Below, piece after piece: positions 51,480-60,560 of a DNA stretch of 64,000 nt. How positions within the stretch are numbered: position 1 is the stretch's first letter; each line of letters opens with the position of its first letter. Made by a program: the position numbers and the translations under genes. Below the pieces are notes generated by a model that saw only the letters and a program-made list of their open reading frames with translations, searched no databases and was not told the DNA's origin. This DNA is from Nitrospira defluvii (GTDB lineage Bacteria; Nitrospirota; Nitrospiria; Nitrospirales; Nitrospiraceae), in NCBI RefSeq assembly GCF_905220995.1, contig NZ_CAJNBJ010000016.1, positions 496,001 to 560,000 of the forward strand, given 5' to 3'.

Positions 51480-52442
51480 CTACAGCCACGACCGTTCCGC
51501 GTTGTGAGCCTGCTCTCCCCACAAGGCGCTGATCGGCAGGTCGAAGAGGGAATGTGCGCCTGGCTTCAGCCCCGGCAACGCGCGGGCGGCAGCCAGCATC
51601 ATGCGCGCCGTCAACAGGGATTCATCGAAGCGGGCTTCGAACAGAAACCGTTGATGCCCCGAGCTCCCCGGCGCACTCCGCCGCTCCAGCACGATGCCAC
51701 GCCCCTCCTGCTCAAGCGCGGCAATACTCTCGACCGGAAACACCAAGGTCTCTTCTCCGAAAAACAGCGGATCGGCCCGAATTGCGGCAGCCACCCGATC
51801 AGGATCAACCCCCTTCGCCAATTCCACATAGACATACCGCTGTCGTGTTCCGTCTGCCGCAAGCTGTTCCGTGCAAAGCGCTTCCTTGACGCCAACCACC
51901 TGCCGGGCCATCGCCGTATGACGAAGACTCGCCGCCACACGATGCCTGATCTCGATGTTTCCCTCCGGAACCAGAAGCGCGAAGAGGGACCGCAGGAAGG
52001 ACAGCGCCCCCGGATCCCACCCCGCCCCCACAATGGCCGGCACCTCGTAGCGCATCGCGAGCCGGTGCATCGCGTCCCGATGGGCTTGAAAGGCCTCCCC
52101 GTGCAGCACAGAGGATTCAATGATGGGGATGCCATGCTGCAGACACTCGTGCGCCGTATCAAGGACCTGCGCCATCGGCACGCAGAGGAGCGCCCCCTCC
52201 ACCTGTTGAACCTGCGCCGTGTGAGAGACGATCGGAATCTTGCTGAAGGCGTCAGGCAATACTTGGGCAAGACTATCCAGGCGTCGAACGATCGCCGCCA
52301 AGACGAGGTCCTTGCTCTCGATCAAGGATTCTGCACAGGCCTTCCCTACTTTCCCGAACCCGACCACAGCTAAACGGATTGTGTTGTTCCCCTTCTGACC
52401 TGTGGCGTTCACAGAGCGAGGCTCCTTTTTACCCGATGTCAT
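51480..52442 (-). CDS. Diaminopimelate-dehydrogenase-like oxidoreductase
   Basis: 320 residues. An N-terminal Rossmann fold (RLAVVGFGKVGKACAESL) is followed by LAAIVRRLDSL and the block VPAIVGAGWDPGALSFLRSL, which is shared with meso-diaminopimelate dehydrogenase (Ddh). Other conserved Ddh residues are less evident, so the substrate may differ. It uses NAD(P). ATG 52442 overlaps the nitroreductase stop (ATGA), so the two are coupled. An alternative GTG at 52448 is possible. Confidence 0.75.
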   Translation of the reverse strand: MTSGKKEPRSVNATGQKGNNTIRLAVVGFGKVGKACAESLIESKDLVLAAIVRRLDSLAQVLPDAFSKIPIVSHTAQVQQVEGALLCVPMAQVLDTAHECLQHGIPIIESSVLHGEAFQAHRDAMHRLAMRYEVPAIVGAGWDPGALSFLRSLFALLVPEGNIEIRHRVAASLRHTAMARQVVGVKEALCTEQLAADGTRQRYVYVELAKGVDPDRVAAAIRADPLFFGEETLVFPVESIAALEQEGRGIVLERRSAPGSSGHQRFLFEARFDESLLTARMMLAAARALPGLKPGAHSLFDLPISALWGEQAHNAERSWL

Positions 52443-52999
52443 CGCCACAGCAGAACCTCCGGTTCTTTCCTGGCCACTGCAGCTGTCTCGCCCTTGGGAT
52501 AACCGACGATGACAGGGAACACCACCTTATAGGTTGCCGGAATGGCGAGCTCGCGCTTGCTCTTCGCCCGGTTCAACCATGGCCGTGCAAATCCGATCGG
52601 ACAGGTCCCCAACCCCATCGCATGGGCCGCCAACATCAGGTTTTGCGCGGCCAATGAACAATCTTCTTCTCCGTTGTGTGCACCGGGCCTTGCACAAATG
52701 ATGATGAGGGTGCCGGCCCGATGAAACACGTGATAGTCGGGGCTGGCGAGCATGTCACGATACTTGGTCAGTGGAGAATCGGGCTGGAGGCGCTGGAACA
52801 CGTAGCCTTTGATCCGCTCCGACCAAAGCGTGAGCTGCCTCGGGTCTTGCACGATCACAAACGCCCAGGGTTGTTCATTCATCGAGCTGGGAGCCTGGGT
52901 CGCGGCTTTGAGGAGTGCTTCGACTGTCGCTCTGTCGACCGGCTGGTCGCTGTACGCTCGCACGGAGCGGCGGCTGTATATGGCGTCCCTCACCTCCAT
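52439..52999 (-). CDS. Nitroreductase family protein
   Basis: 186 residues. FMN-binding blocks are IYSRRSVRAYSDQPV, ATQAPSSMNEQPWAFVIV, and near the end AAQNLMLAAHAMGLGTCPIG, the NfsB/NfnB type. It would reduce nitro compounds, quinones or similar with NAD(P)H. ATG 52999 follows GGAGGGGTGCG. It is the first gene of a coupled pair with the Ddh-like protein. Confidence 0.92.
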   Translation of the reverse strand: MEVRDAIYSRRSVRAYSDQPVDRATVEALLKAATQAPSSMNEQPWAFVIVQDPRQLTLWSERIKGYVFQRLQPDSPLTKYRDMLASPDYHVFHRAGTLIIICARPGAHNGEEDCSLAAQNLMLAAHAMGLGTCPIGFARPWLNRAKSKRELAIPATYKVVFPVIVGYPKGETAAVARKEPEVLLWR

Positions 53000-53063
53000 C
53001 GCACCCCTCCACCAGACACAAGCATACGCCCCTAAATCAGGTCAGGCGACAGATGGCCGCCAG

Positions 53064-53291
53064 CTACCACAGCCCAAAACTCACATCCTTGAACGGAATC
53101 GTTTCCCATTGCTCGCTTTCCAGGCCCAGGACTTCGATGTCGAGGTTTGACGGAATGACTCGCATCCCTTTGGGCCGGACCCAGTTATTCGACTTCAACG
53201 ACTTCACGTACAGATGGGGTCTGGCTTGGGCATAATCTCGTTGGTGAAACAGCTCAAGTAGCCGCAATGCATCCGGCATGGTCAAGGTCAT
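53064..53291 (-). CDS. Small protein of unknown function
   Basis: 75 residues. MTLTMPDALRLLELFHQRDYAQARPHLYV, then KSNNWVRPKGMRVIPS and ESEQWETIPFKDVSF. Helical start, then beta-type sequence. I do not recognise the family. ATG 53291 is set by GAGGAGGGTGCC. Downstream of the nitroreductase region on the same strand. Confidence 0.6.
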   Translation of the reverse strand: MTLTMPDALRLLELFHQRDYAQARPHLYVKSLKSNNWVRPKGMRVIPSNLDIEVLGLESEQWETIPFKDVSFGLW

Positions 53292-53617
53292 GGCACCCTC
53301 CTCTGACGTGTCACTCAGGCTCATGCTGCTGAGTCAGCAATCGTAGTGCCTGCCGATCTCCATCCCCCTCCCGGTTGAGGGCAAGGGTCTGTTTGCTGAG
53401 CAAACTCGCCGACATGGCTAACCAGCCGGACATCGAACCCGATTCAAGGAGGCTCGCTGCAGTTTCATGTTCAAGACATCTCTGTGCCCTTTCGCAGCAG
53501 CACCACCAACGCGCTTGTGGCGGATTTCCGCAGCCCGCCTGCGAAGGAACAGGACCGGCCATTGCATACAGGATGCTGGGAGGTTGCCGAGTGACCGCCT
53601 CGTCGAAGGGAGGGTGC
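53292..53617. other. Gap without a recognisable gene
   Basis: 326 bp between divergent genes. Some short open frames run on both strands, but none has a family match or a good ribosome site except the GTG lipoprotein start at its end. Promoters for both flanking genes are expected here. Confidence 0.5.
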
Positions 53618-54289
53618 GTGGCGCAATCAATTGTTCGCGTACTACTGGTCACGGGACTCTGGCTCTGCACCGGTTGCGTCGGCCCCCTGCAGCAATGGGG
53701 AGAAGCAACAGCCTTTCATCGCACGACCACATCGTTTGACCCGGCCACACTGAAACAGGAGCGGGCGGCGGTGTTGAACGCCGTCGTGGGATTCGGATTA
53801 GAAGGGTATGCCCATCAAGTCTCGCGTTCGCTGTCGAGCGCCTTGGAGCAGCGCCCCACCCAGATCACCGCACTCCCGGCGCACGAATCCCTGAATCGCA
53901 TCAATCGGGGAGGGTTGACCCCGACGTACGCAGACATGGTTGCTGCCTATGCCAAAACCGGCATCCTCAACCGGGCAGGGTTACAGGAACTCGGCATGGC
54001 GCTCCAGGCCGGCTATGTCTTTCAGCCCAGCCTTGCTGCGTTCAGTCAATCCATGTCCGGACGCTTTTCGTTCTTCGGCTTGCGGGTCCTCCAAACTCGG
54101 GTCACCATGCTGCGCCTCAGCCTGCAGCTATGGGATACGAGGACGGGAGATATCGTCTGGGAAGGGTCCGGTGAAGCGACGCTGGCCGGCGAAGACGTGC
54201 GTGAATTCCGCATTCCCTTCGATGAGATCGCCCGCCGTTTGTGGACGCACATGCTCGACGATCTGTTCAAAGACCTACCCGCTGAATGA
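53618..54289 (+). CDS. Lipoprotein of unknown function
   Basis: 223 residues. GTG 53618 is chosen because AAGGGAGGGTGC precedes it and the lipobox (LWLCTGC, Cys20) is then at the right distance. The rest is mixed alpha/beta with VFQPSLAAFSQSMSG and LRLSLQLWDTRTGDIVWEG; the last segment with WEGSGEATL resembles outer-membrane-associated proteins. I do not recognise the family. The 46-bp palindrome lies 152 bp downstream. Confidence 0.72.
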   Translation: MAQSIVRVLLVTGLWLCTGCVGPLQQWGEATAFHRTTTSFDPATLKQERAAVLNAVVGFGLEGYAHQVSRSLSSALEQRPTQITALPAHESLNRINRGGLTPTYADMVAAYAKTGILNRAGLQELGMALQAGYVFQPSLAAFSQSMSGRFSFFGLRVLQTRVTMLRLSLQLWDTRTGDIVWEGSGEATLAGEDVREFRIPFDEIARRLWTHMLDDLFKDLPAE

Positions 54290-54440
54290 CAGGGCTTTCC
54301 CCTGTCCCTATTTGCGACAGCAGCAGCCACGCGACTGAGGCATCTGCCCCCAAACCTCCCCATCGTAAACAGTGGTGGCGCGACCCTATCGAGCGGCAGG
54401 CCCGCATCACGACATCACCGCTCCCCGGGGCTCGGGTATG

Positions 54441-54486
54441 CGATTTGCTGCATCTCTGTGAGTACTCACAGAGATGCAGCAAATCG
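54441..54486. repeat. Perfect 46-bp palindrome without loop
   Basis: The sequence reads the same on both strands over all 46 bases, centred on AGTACT; each arm is CGATTTGCTGCATCTCTGTG plus AGT. It lies 32 bp before the start codon of the giant activase gene. Its GC content is near 46%, below the flanking DNA. It could form a cruciform or a strong mRNA hairpin; there is no T tract. An assembly or fold-back artefact is also possible. Confidence 0.9.
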
Positions 54487-54517
54487 GAACATCAGAGATC
54501 TCTCGAAGGATCCCACC

Positions 54518-57500
54518 ATGTCGTACGTCGGCATCAACATCGGAGCCCTGACGGTCAAGGTGGCCACCATACGCGGTGACGCCAGAACCGCCACCGTCAT
54601 AGCCCATCAAGGCCGACCGCTCGAAATTCTCCATGAGGTGCTGGCCCGCCCGGAGTTTGCCGATGCGGAATACTTCGGGGTGTCCGGTCAACTCGGGCAG
54701 GTGCCGGAGGTGGCCGCGATTCAGCGGGCGCTCAAGGAGGTAGACGACACGTTCGACGCGGTGGCCTCGCTCGGCGGCGAATCGTTCTTAGTGTACCTGC
54801 TGGTCGAGGGCAAGCTGACCAACGTCCTGTCGCACAACAAATGCGCCGCGGGAAGCGGCGAATTCTTCGTGCAACAGATCGGCCGGATGGGGCTCGGCAT
54901 GGAGGAGGCGGTCCGCCGGTCGTTCGACGGCAAGGTGGTCCCGTTGGCCTCGCGCTGTTCGGTCCACTGCAAATCCGACATCACCCACAAGCTCAACCGC
55001 AACGAAGCTACCCCCGAGGACATTCTCCATACGCTCCACGACAGCATGGCCAACAAAGTGATCGCCCTGCTGGAGAAAGGCGTGCGTGCGCCCAAGCGGG
55101 TGCTGCTGATCGGCGGGGTAACCCGTAATGACGCGATGCTGGCGGCGCTGCGGAACAAATTGCCCGACACGGAATTTGTCGTCCTGCCGGAAAGTCCCTG
55201 GTTTGAAGCCTGGGGCACCGCGCTCCTCACGCGCGACGATCCGCACCATCGGTCCCCCGCCTTTGCCGCGCCGCCCGAACTGGGGCACCTCCCGCCGCTC
55301 CATGCCTACGGTGAACGGGTGCAGGTCATCGATAGCCCGCCCCTGCAAGCACCGCCGGACGGGCCTCTGGTCCTCGGCGTCGATGCCGGCTCGACGACGA
55401 CCAAAGCTGTCCTGCTCGATCCGTCAACGCGTAAGGTAGTGGCCTCCCATTACGGGCGCACCAAGGGGAATCCCGTCGCGGCCACACGGGAATGCCTGCG
55501 CGCCCTCATTGACGCGGTGGGGAACCGCCCGATTGGGTTGATCGGCACCACCGGCTCCGCTCGTGAACTGGCCGGCGCCTATCTCGGCACCGAACATGTC
55601 TATAACGAAATTTCCGCCCATGCGGCGGGCGCGACGCATTTTGACCCGACCGTGGACACGATCTTTGAGATCGGCGGGCAGGATTCCAAATACATCTATC
55701 TGCGCAATGGCGTGCCCATCGACTATGCGATGAACAACGCCTGCTCAGCCGGCACAGGCTCCTTCCTCGAAGAGAGCGCCCAGAGTGATCTCGGCATCAC
55801 CGTGTCCGGCATCGCCGACCTCGCCATCGCGGCACCCGCTCCCGTGCAGTTCAAGGCGACCTGCGCGGCCTTCATCAACTCCGATATCCGTCTGGCCCAG
55901 CAGAAAGGACATCCCCGCGACAACATCGTGGCCGGACTGGTCTATGCCATTGCCGCCAACTATCTCAACCGCGTGAAGGGACCTCGCTACGTCGGCAAAA
56001 AGGTCTTCCTGCAAGGCGGTGTCGCCTTGAACCACGCCGTCGGACATGCGTTCGCCCACAGCGTAGGCCGGCCCGTGGTGATTCCCCCCAGTCCCGAACT
56101 CCTTGGCGCGCTGGGAGTCGCGTTGCTCGCGTTAACGCGATCCGGATCCGTCTTGGGCTCCCCCGTCGATCTGCACACACTTGGCTCGCCGGAGATGCAG
56201 CTGGTCGGCCACTTCACCTGCGGGGCCTGCAAGATGTATTGCACGATCGACCGGTTCATGGTCGCCGGCCGCCGCTTTCCGTTCGGCGGCCGCTGCAGCC
56301 TGTACGAAAATGTCTGGAAACGAAAGGCGCGCACGGCCGGCGTCAAGGACCTCGTCGAACGACGGGCCGAGGTCCTCTTTCACGTGCCGCCAAGCCGGCC
56401 CGCAGCCACGCCGAAACATGAACGGGTTGCGCGCAAGCACTGGGGGGTCGGCCCCGCCTACGAAAGCGCCAAAGCCTTCGTGCGTGAATCGTTGGGACAC
56501 CCAACCGTAACCGCTCCGGCCGGCGAGATCCGCATCGGTATTCCCAGAGCCTTGACGACCCACTCGCTGTTTCCACTCTACTCGACCTTCTTTACTCACC
56601 TGGGGATGGAGGTCGTGCTCTCGGATGTGGACCCGCGAGGCGATCTCTCGTCGAATTCCGGATTTTGCTTTCCCGCACAAATCGCGCATGGCGCCGTGCT
56701 GGATCTCACGCGCCGAGGCGTGGAGTTGATCTTCATTCCTCATGTGATGCGCATGCCCCATCCGAACCACTGCCGAGAATCGTACCTCTGCCCGATCACC
56801 CAAGCCGAACCCTACTTTCTGGCCAAGGCATTTCCCGACAGTCGCCTGCTCTCACCGGTCCTAGATTTCACCAATGGGTATGAGGGCTGCACAGCCTTGG
56901 TCGACACGGCGGTCCAGCAACTCGGCGCCACGCATGAGACGGCTGAAGCCGCCTGGACGGAAGCCGTGCGTGCCCAGACCGAAGCCGAACGAACACTCCG
57001 TGAGCTGGGCACACAGGCGCTCGCAGCAGCCATTGCGGCAGGCAAGCCGGCCATCCTCCTCGCGGGTCACAGCTACAACGCCTTCACGCCGGAAGCCTCG
57101 CAATCGGTGGGCAAGAAACTGTCGAGCATGGGCGTCGCGACCATTCCCGCCGACTGCCTGCTGCCTGTCGGAGAAGGCCCCACGTCCTGGCATTTTGCCA
57201 ACCAGGTGCTGAATGCCGTGGCCATCGCAAAGCAGTATCCTCAGTTGTTCCTGCTGAGCGTCAGCAACTTCAGTTGCACCATCGACGCGTTTACCCACTC
57301 CATGCTCGCGTCTGAGCTGGGATCAAAGCCCTATCTGATCCTGGAAATCGATGCCCACACGGCCGATGCCGGAGTCCAGACGAGGTTGGAGGCCTTTCTG
57401 GACATTATCGGCAATTACCAGGACAGCCGGCGCAGCAGCGCTGACACCTTTACCCCCTGCCGACTCATTTCCGGAGGGCACATCGTGCGCTCCAGCGGAG

Positions 57501-58771
57501 AGCAGGTGCACCTGACGGATCCACGGGTCACCATCTATTTTCCCAACTTTTCTCCCTATCACACCCGGGCCGTCGCCATGGCCGCCCGCTGGCTCGGGCT
57601 GCACCCCGGCAACATCCTTCCGTTGAACCGTGCACAGCTGGACCGTGGACTGCAGTACACCTCCGGTCGCGAATGCCTGCCCCTGCCGATCTGTATCGGC
57701 CAACTGCTGCACCTCCACGAGCAACGCCGCCCCGGCGAGGTGGCAGGCTTTTACATGCTGCGGGGCGGGGCCCCCTGCGTGAGCGATTCCTATATGGGCT
57801 ATTTGGAACGGTTTATCATCGAGCAGCGGATGGCAGACCTGTTCTTGTTCGATCCCCGTGAGGAGAATGGCTACCTGGGATTCGACAAGGAACGCCTGAC
57901 GAAATCGTTCTCCCCCGCCATTGTGCTCGGGGACGTGCTCGTGGAAATCGATCAGGTGCTTCGGGTCGTGGGGGCCCCCGGGAGCATCGAGCAGTTGCAC
58001 GCTGAGTGGGAACAATTCACGGAACAGACGCGAACGCTGAACGACTTTCACGCCAACTTGCCCGCATTCGTGGACGCACTCGCCAGGCTCCCACGCACGA
58101 AAGATCCGATGACCTGCCCCCGCGTTGTCGTGGCCGGCGATTTCTTTACCCGCTTCAGTTCGTTCTTCATGGACGGTGTCCGCGACCGTTATGCCGAACG
58201 AGGCATCATCCTCAAGCCGGTCGATCTGAGCGATCTCTTTCTCTATTTCGCCTACGACGAGATGGCCTGGACTGCCAGAAATTGGGGGATGCAACCGGGA
58301 GGCCTGGCCATGGCCAAGGCCTGCACCAGGATTTTCGAGCCGGAAGGAAAGCAATATCTTCAGCAGTGGGTCGGCCATCAGATGCTGCAGGGAATCGAGG
58401 AACATTACCGCGGACTGTTTCAAAAAACCGGCTTGCTGGTGGCAGGTCCGAACGTCGCATCCACCGTATTTCATAAAGGCGCGGAGCACGTATCCCACAC
58501 GATCTGGGGAGAACTCCTGCCCACCATCGGCAAGGGGCTGGACGCGGCACGCGAGGGATATGACGGCGTGATTCTCATCGGGCCGTTCAACTGTCTCCCG
58601 TTCCGGATTTCAGAGGCCATCCTTAAACCGCTGAGCATTCAACAGGGGATGCCGATTCTCACCTACGAAAGCGACGGCTATGCCGTCTCGCCGTCGGTGT
58701 TGAGGCAAATCGACGTCCACATTCAGCAGGTGCTCGACCATGCAAGCCGGCCGCATGCGGCACCGGCGTGA
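54518..58771 (+). CDS. Giant acyl-CoA dehydratase activase / HgdB-type fusion protein
   Basis: 1,417 residues. Two BcrAD/BadFG/HgdC ATPase domains stand in tandem: about 1-265 starting VGINIGALTVKVATI with NKCAAGSG (Cys109), and about 285-570 starting LGVDAGSTTTKAV with NACSAGTG (Cys409), whose Cys residues are the usual Fe-S ligands. Then FTCGACKMYCTIDRF and GGRCSLYENVW, a DUF2229 region beginning IRIGIPRALTTHSLFPLY, and a C-terminal HgdB/D-like part with several Cys. This is the family annotated as acyl-CoA dehydratase activase with DUF2229; substrate unknown. CGAAGGATCCCACC precedes ATG 54518. Confidence 0.9.
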   Translation: MSYVGINIGALTVKVATIRGDARTATVIAHQGRPLEILHEVLARPEFADAEYFGVSGQLGQVPEVAAIQRALKEVDDTFDAVASLGGESFLVYLLVEGKLTNVLSHNKCAAGSGEFFVQQIGRMGLGMEEAVRRSFDGKVVPLASRCSVHCKSDITHKLNRNEATPEDILHTLHDSMANKVIALLEKGVRAPKRVLLIGGVTRNDAMLAALRNKLPDTEFVVLPESPWFEAWGTALLTRDDPHHRSPAFAAPPELGHLPPLHAYGERVQVIDSPPLQAPPDGPLVLGVDAGSTTTKAVLLDPSTRKVVASHYGRTKGNPVAATRECLRALIDAVGNRPIGLIGTTGSARELAGAYLGTEHVYNEISAHAAGATHFDPTVDTIFEIGGQDSKYIYLRNGVPIDYAMNNACSAGTGSFLEESAQSDLGITVSGIADLAIAAPAPVQFKATCAAFINSDIRLAQQKGHPRDNIVAGLVYAIAANYLNRVKGPRYVGKKVFLQGGVALNHAVGHAFAHSVGRPVVIPPSPELLGALGVALLALTRSGSVLGSPVDLHTLGSPEMQLVGHFTCGACKMYCTIDRFMVAGRRFPFGGRCSLYENVWKRKARTAGVKDLVERRAEVLFHVPPSRPAATPKHERVARKHWGVGPAYESAKAFVRESLGHPTVTAPAGEIRIGIPRALTTHSLFPLYSTFFTHLGMEVVLSDVDPRGDLSSNSGFCFPAQIAHGAVLDLTRRGVELIFIPHVMRMPHPNHCRESYLCPITQAEPYFLAKAFPDSRLLSPVLDFTNGYEGCTALVDTAVQQLGATHETAEAAWTEAVRAQTEAERTLRELGTQALAAAIAAGKPAILLAGHSYNAFTPEASQSVGKKLSSMGVATIPADCLLPVGEGPTSWHFANQVLNAVAIAKQYPQLFLLSVSNFSCTIDAFTHSMLASELGSKPYLILEIDAHTADAGVQTRLEAFLDIIGNYQDSRRSSADTFTPCRLISGGHIVRSSGEQVHLTDPRVTIYFPNFSPYHTRAVAMAARWLGLHPGNILPLNRAQLDRGLQYTSGRECLPLPICIGQLLHLHEQRRPGEVAGFYMLRGGAPCVSDSYMGYLERFIIEQRMADLFLFDPREENGYLGFDKERLTKSFSPAIVLGDVLVEIDQVLRVVGAPGSIEQLHAEWEQFTEQTRTLNDFHANLPAFVDALARLPRTKDPMTCPRVVVAGDFFTRFSSFFMDGVRDRYAERGIILKPVDLSDLFLYFAYDEMAWTARNWGMQPGGLAMAKACTRIFEPEGKQYLQQWVGHQMLQGIEEHYRGLFQKTGLLVAGPNVASTVFHKGAEHVSHTIWGELLPTIGKGLDAAREGYDGVILIGPFNCLPFRISEAILKPLSIQQGMPILTYESDGYAVSPSVLRQIDVHIQQVLDHASRPHAAPA

Positions 58772-58786
58772 GCAAAGGAGACCCCA

Positions 58787-59434
58787 TTGCGAGGGACCCG
58801 GCTTCGGCTCCTCATCGGCACGCTTCCTGTCGCCCTCCTGACCGGGCTGCTCTTCCTGCTCCCCATCCCGGCACCGGCGGACAGCGGACACGAGACTCCC
58901 ACGGCTGTCGTGCGCGCCACGCTTGATGCCGTGTTTCATATTCTCGACGATCCACACCTGAAACCGGCGACACAAGCGAAACAACGGCGTCACCAGCTTG
59001 AACAGGTGATCGCGGAGCGGTTCGACTATGAGGAGATGTCCAAGCGGACATTGGCCGCGCAGTGGAAGGCCCTCAACGACGGGGACCGCCAGGAATTCGT
59101 CCAGCTCTTCAAGGCGTTTCTCTCCGATCAATATGCGGCGAGGATCGAAGGGTATGCCGGCGAACGAGTGGTCTATCTGTCTGAACGTACGGCGAACGGC
59201 TATGCCGAAGTCCGCACCAGATTGGTGTCCGACAAGCTGGACCTGCCGATGGACTATCGTCTCACCGGCAAGCATGGCACCTGGTACGCCTACGACGTCA
59301 TTGTCGATGGGGTCAGTCTCGTCATGAATTATCGCAGTCAGTTCACGAAGATCATGGCAGAGTCGTCCTTTCAAGAACTCCTGCGCCGCCTGCGGGAACG
59401 GCCCACGAAAGACGGAGGCCCACCGAAGACCTGA
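58787..59434 (+). CDS. MlaC-like phospholipid-binding (Ttg2D family) protein
   Basis: 215 residues. The signal peptide runs to about residue 31 (LLTGLLFLLPIPAPA). The mature domain has FDYEEMSKRTLAAQW, EFVQLFKAFLSDQYAARIEGY and KHGTWYAYDVIVDGVSLVMNYRSQF, all typical of MlaC/Ttg2D, which carries phospholipids between membranes. TTG 58787 is used because AAAGGAGACCCCA precedes it. No MlaDEF genes are next to it. It follows the giant activase by 15 bp and may share its transcript. Confidence 0.87.
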   Translation: MRGTRLRLLIGTLPVALLTGLLFLLPIPAPADSGHETPTAVVRATLDAVFHILDDPHLKPATQAKQRRHQLEQVIAERFDYEEMSKRTLAAQWKALNDGDRQEFVQLFKAFLSDQYAARIEGYAGERVVYLSERTANGYAEVRTRLVSDKLDLPMDYRLTGKHGTWYAYDVIVDGVSLVMNYRSQFTKIMAESSFQELLRRLRERPTKDGGPPKT

Positions 59435-59528
59435 CCCATCATCCCGCCCGGTAATTCTCGGCCCGCTCCCTTTCTCCCCGCCGATCGGAGTAGCATGGGT
59501 CGGACAAGACCTGATTCCACTCACCATC

Positions 59529-60542
59529 GTGTCCGATCGCATGACCATCCGCGCACGGCGTCATCATCCAACGAGCGTGTTATTTTGCCTGTTCCTCCTC
59601 CTGATCTGCGGCACCGAGGTGGCCCGAGGGGAGCCGACCGCCGACGGGCCTCAGATCACACCCTGGTTCACCGGGACGCTCCTGTCCACGAGAGGGACCA
59701 GTCTCGGCAAAGGGCAAGCCGTGGTGGAGCCCTATCTGTACTACACGCGGTACGGCGGCCTCTACAACGACAACTGGCGACTCCAATCGGCCACCACCTC
59801 CCAGAGCCTCACTCAGCAAACCTATTTTATCTACGGCCTCACCGACTCCCTCGACATCGAAATCGCGCCCCAATGGATCGGCAACCACGCGCGCGGCGAC
59901 TCCTCCGGCGGCTTCGGCGACCTGCCGCTGAATCTGGGAGTTCAAGCCTGGCGCAGTCCCGCGCAATCCTGGGTGCCCGATATCCGGCTCTGGGTGCAAG
60001 AGATCTTTCCCACCGGCCGCTACTCCCAGCTCAGCCCTGCGACGGCCGACCTGGAACGGACCGGAGGCGGCGCCTACGCGACCACGTTCGGCATCGCTCT
60101 CCAAAAGGCGATTCCCCTCGGCGGAGAGCATGTGTTGCGGTACCGGCTCAACGCCACGTACGGCATCTATTCGTCGGTCGCTGTCCGTGGATTTAACGCC
60201 TACGGCGGAGGCTTCGGCACAACAGGGCGGGTCACGCCCGGAGCGGTCTCGACCGTTACAGTCGCCGGTGAGTATAGCCTGACTCGCCGTCTCGTGCTGG
60301 CCTTTGATATCGGATTCCAAACCGTGACTGCCACGCACTTTTCGGGCGACCTCGGTCTCGATGCCCAAGGCCGACCGGCACTCGTGGGGCGAGGCGCCAG
60401 CAATCTGGTCACCATCGCACCGGCGCTGGAATACAGTTGGAACCAGCATGTGGGGGTGCTGGCCGGTCCCTGGATGAGCGTGAGCGGGCGAAACACGCCC
60501 GAGTTTTTCGGAATTGTGGCGGCGTTGTATTGTTTCTTGTGA
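59529..60542 (+). CDS. Outer-membrane beta-barrel protein (phenol-degradation/transporter-like)
   Basis: 337 residues. Signal peptide (LFCLFLLLICGTEVARG). The rest alternates hydrophobic and polar residues in strands, e.g. AVVEPYLYYTRYGGLY, TYGLTDSLDIEIAPQW and AGEYSLTRRLVLAFD, and ends in Phe-Leu. It resembles PF13557-type barrel proteins of unknown substrate. GTG 59529 is provisional, since an ATG at 59541 is equally possible. Same strand as MlaC-like, 94 bp downstream. Confidence 0.72.
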   Translation: MSDRMTIRARRHHPTSVLFCLFLLLICGTEVARGEPTADGPQITPWFTGTLLSTRGTSLGKGQAVVEPYLYYTRYGGLYNDNWRLQSATTSQSLTQQTYFIYGLTDSLDIEIAPQWIGNHARGDSSGGFGDLPLNLGVQAWRSPAQSWVPDIRLWVQEIFPTGRYSQLSPATADLERTGGGAYATTFGIALQKAIPLGGEHVLRYRLNATYGIYSSVAVRGFNAYGGGFGTTGRVTPGAVSTVTVAGEYSLTRRLVLAFDIGFQTVTATHFSGDLGLDAQGRPALVGRGASNLVTIAPALEYSWNQHVGVLAGPWMSVSGRNTPEFFGIVAALYCFL

Positions 60543-60560
60543 GGCTGTGACCGTGCCGCC

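Noticed and set aside
57323-58498. 391-codon minus-strand frame inside the giant activase
   Set aside because: Antisense to a conserved gene, without motifs or ribosome site.
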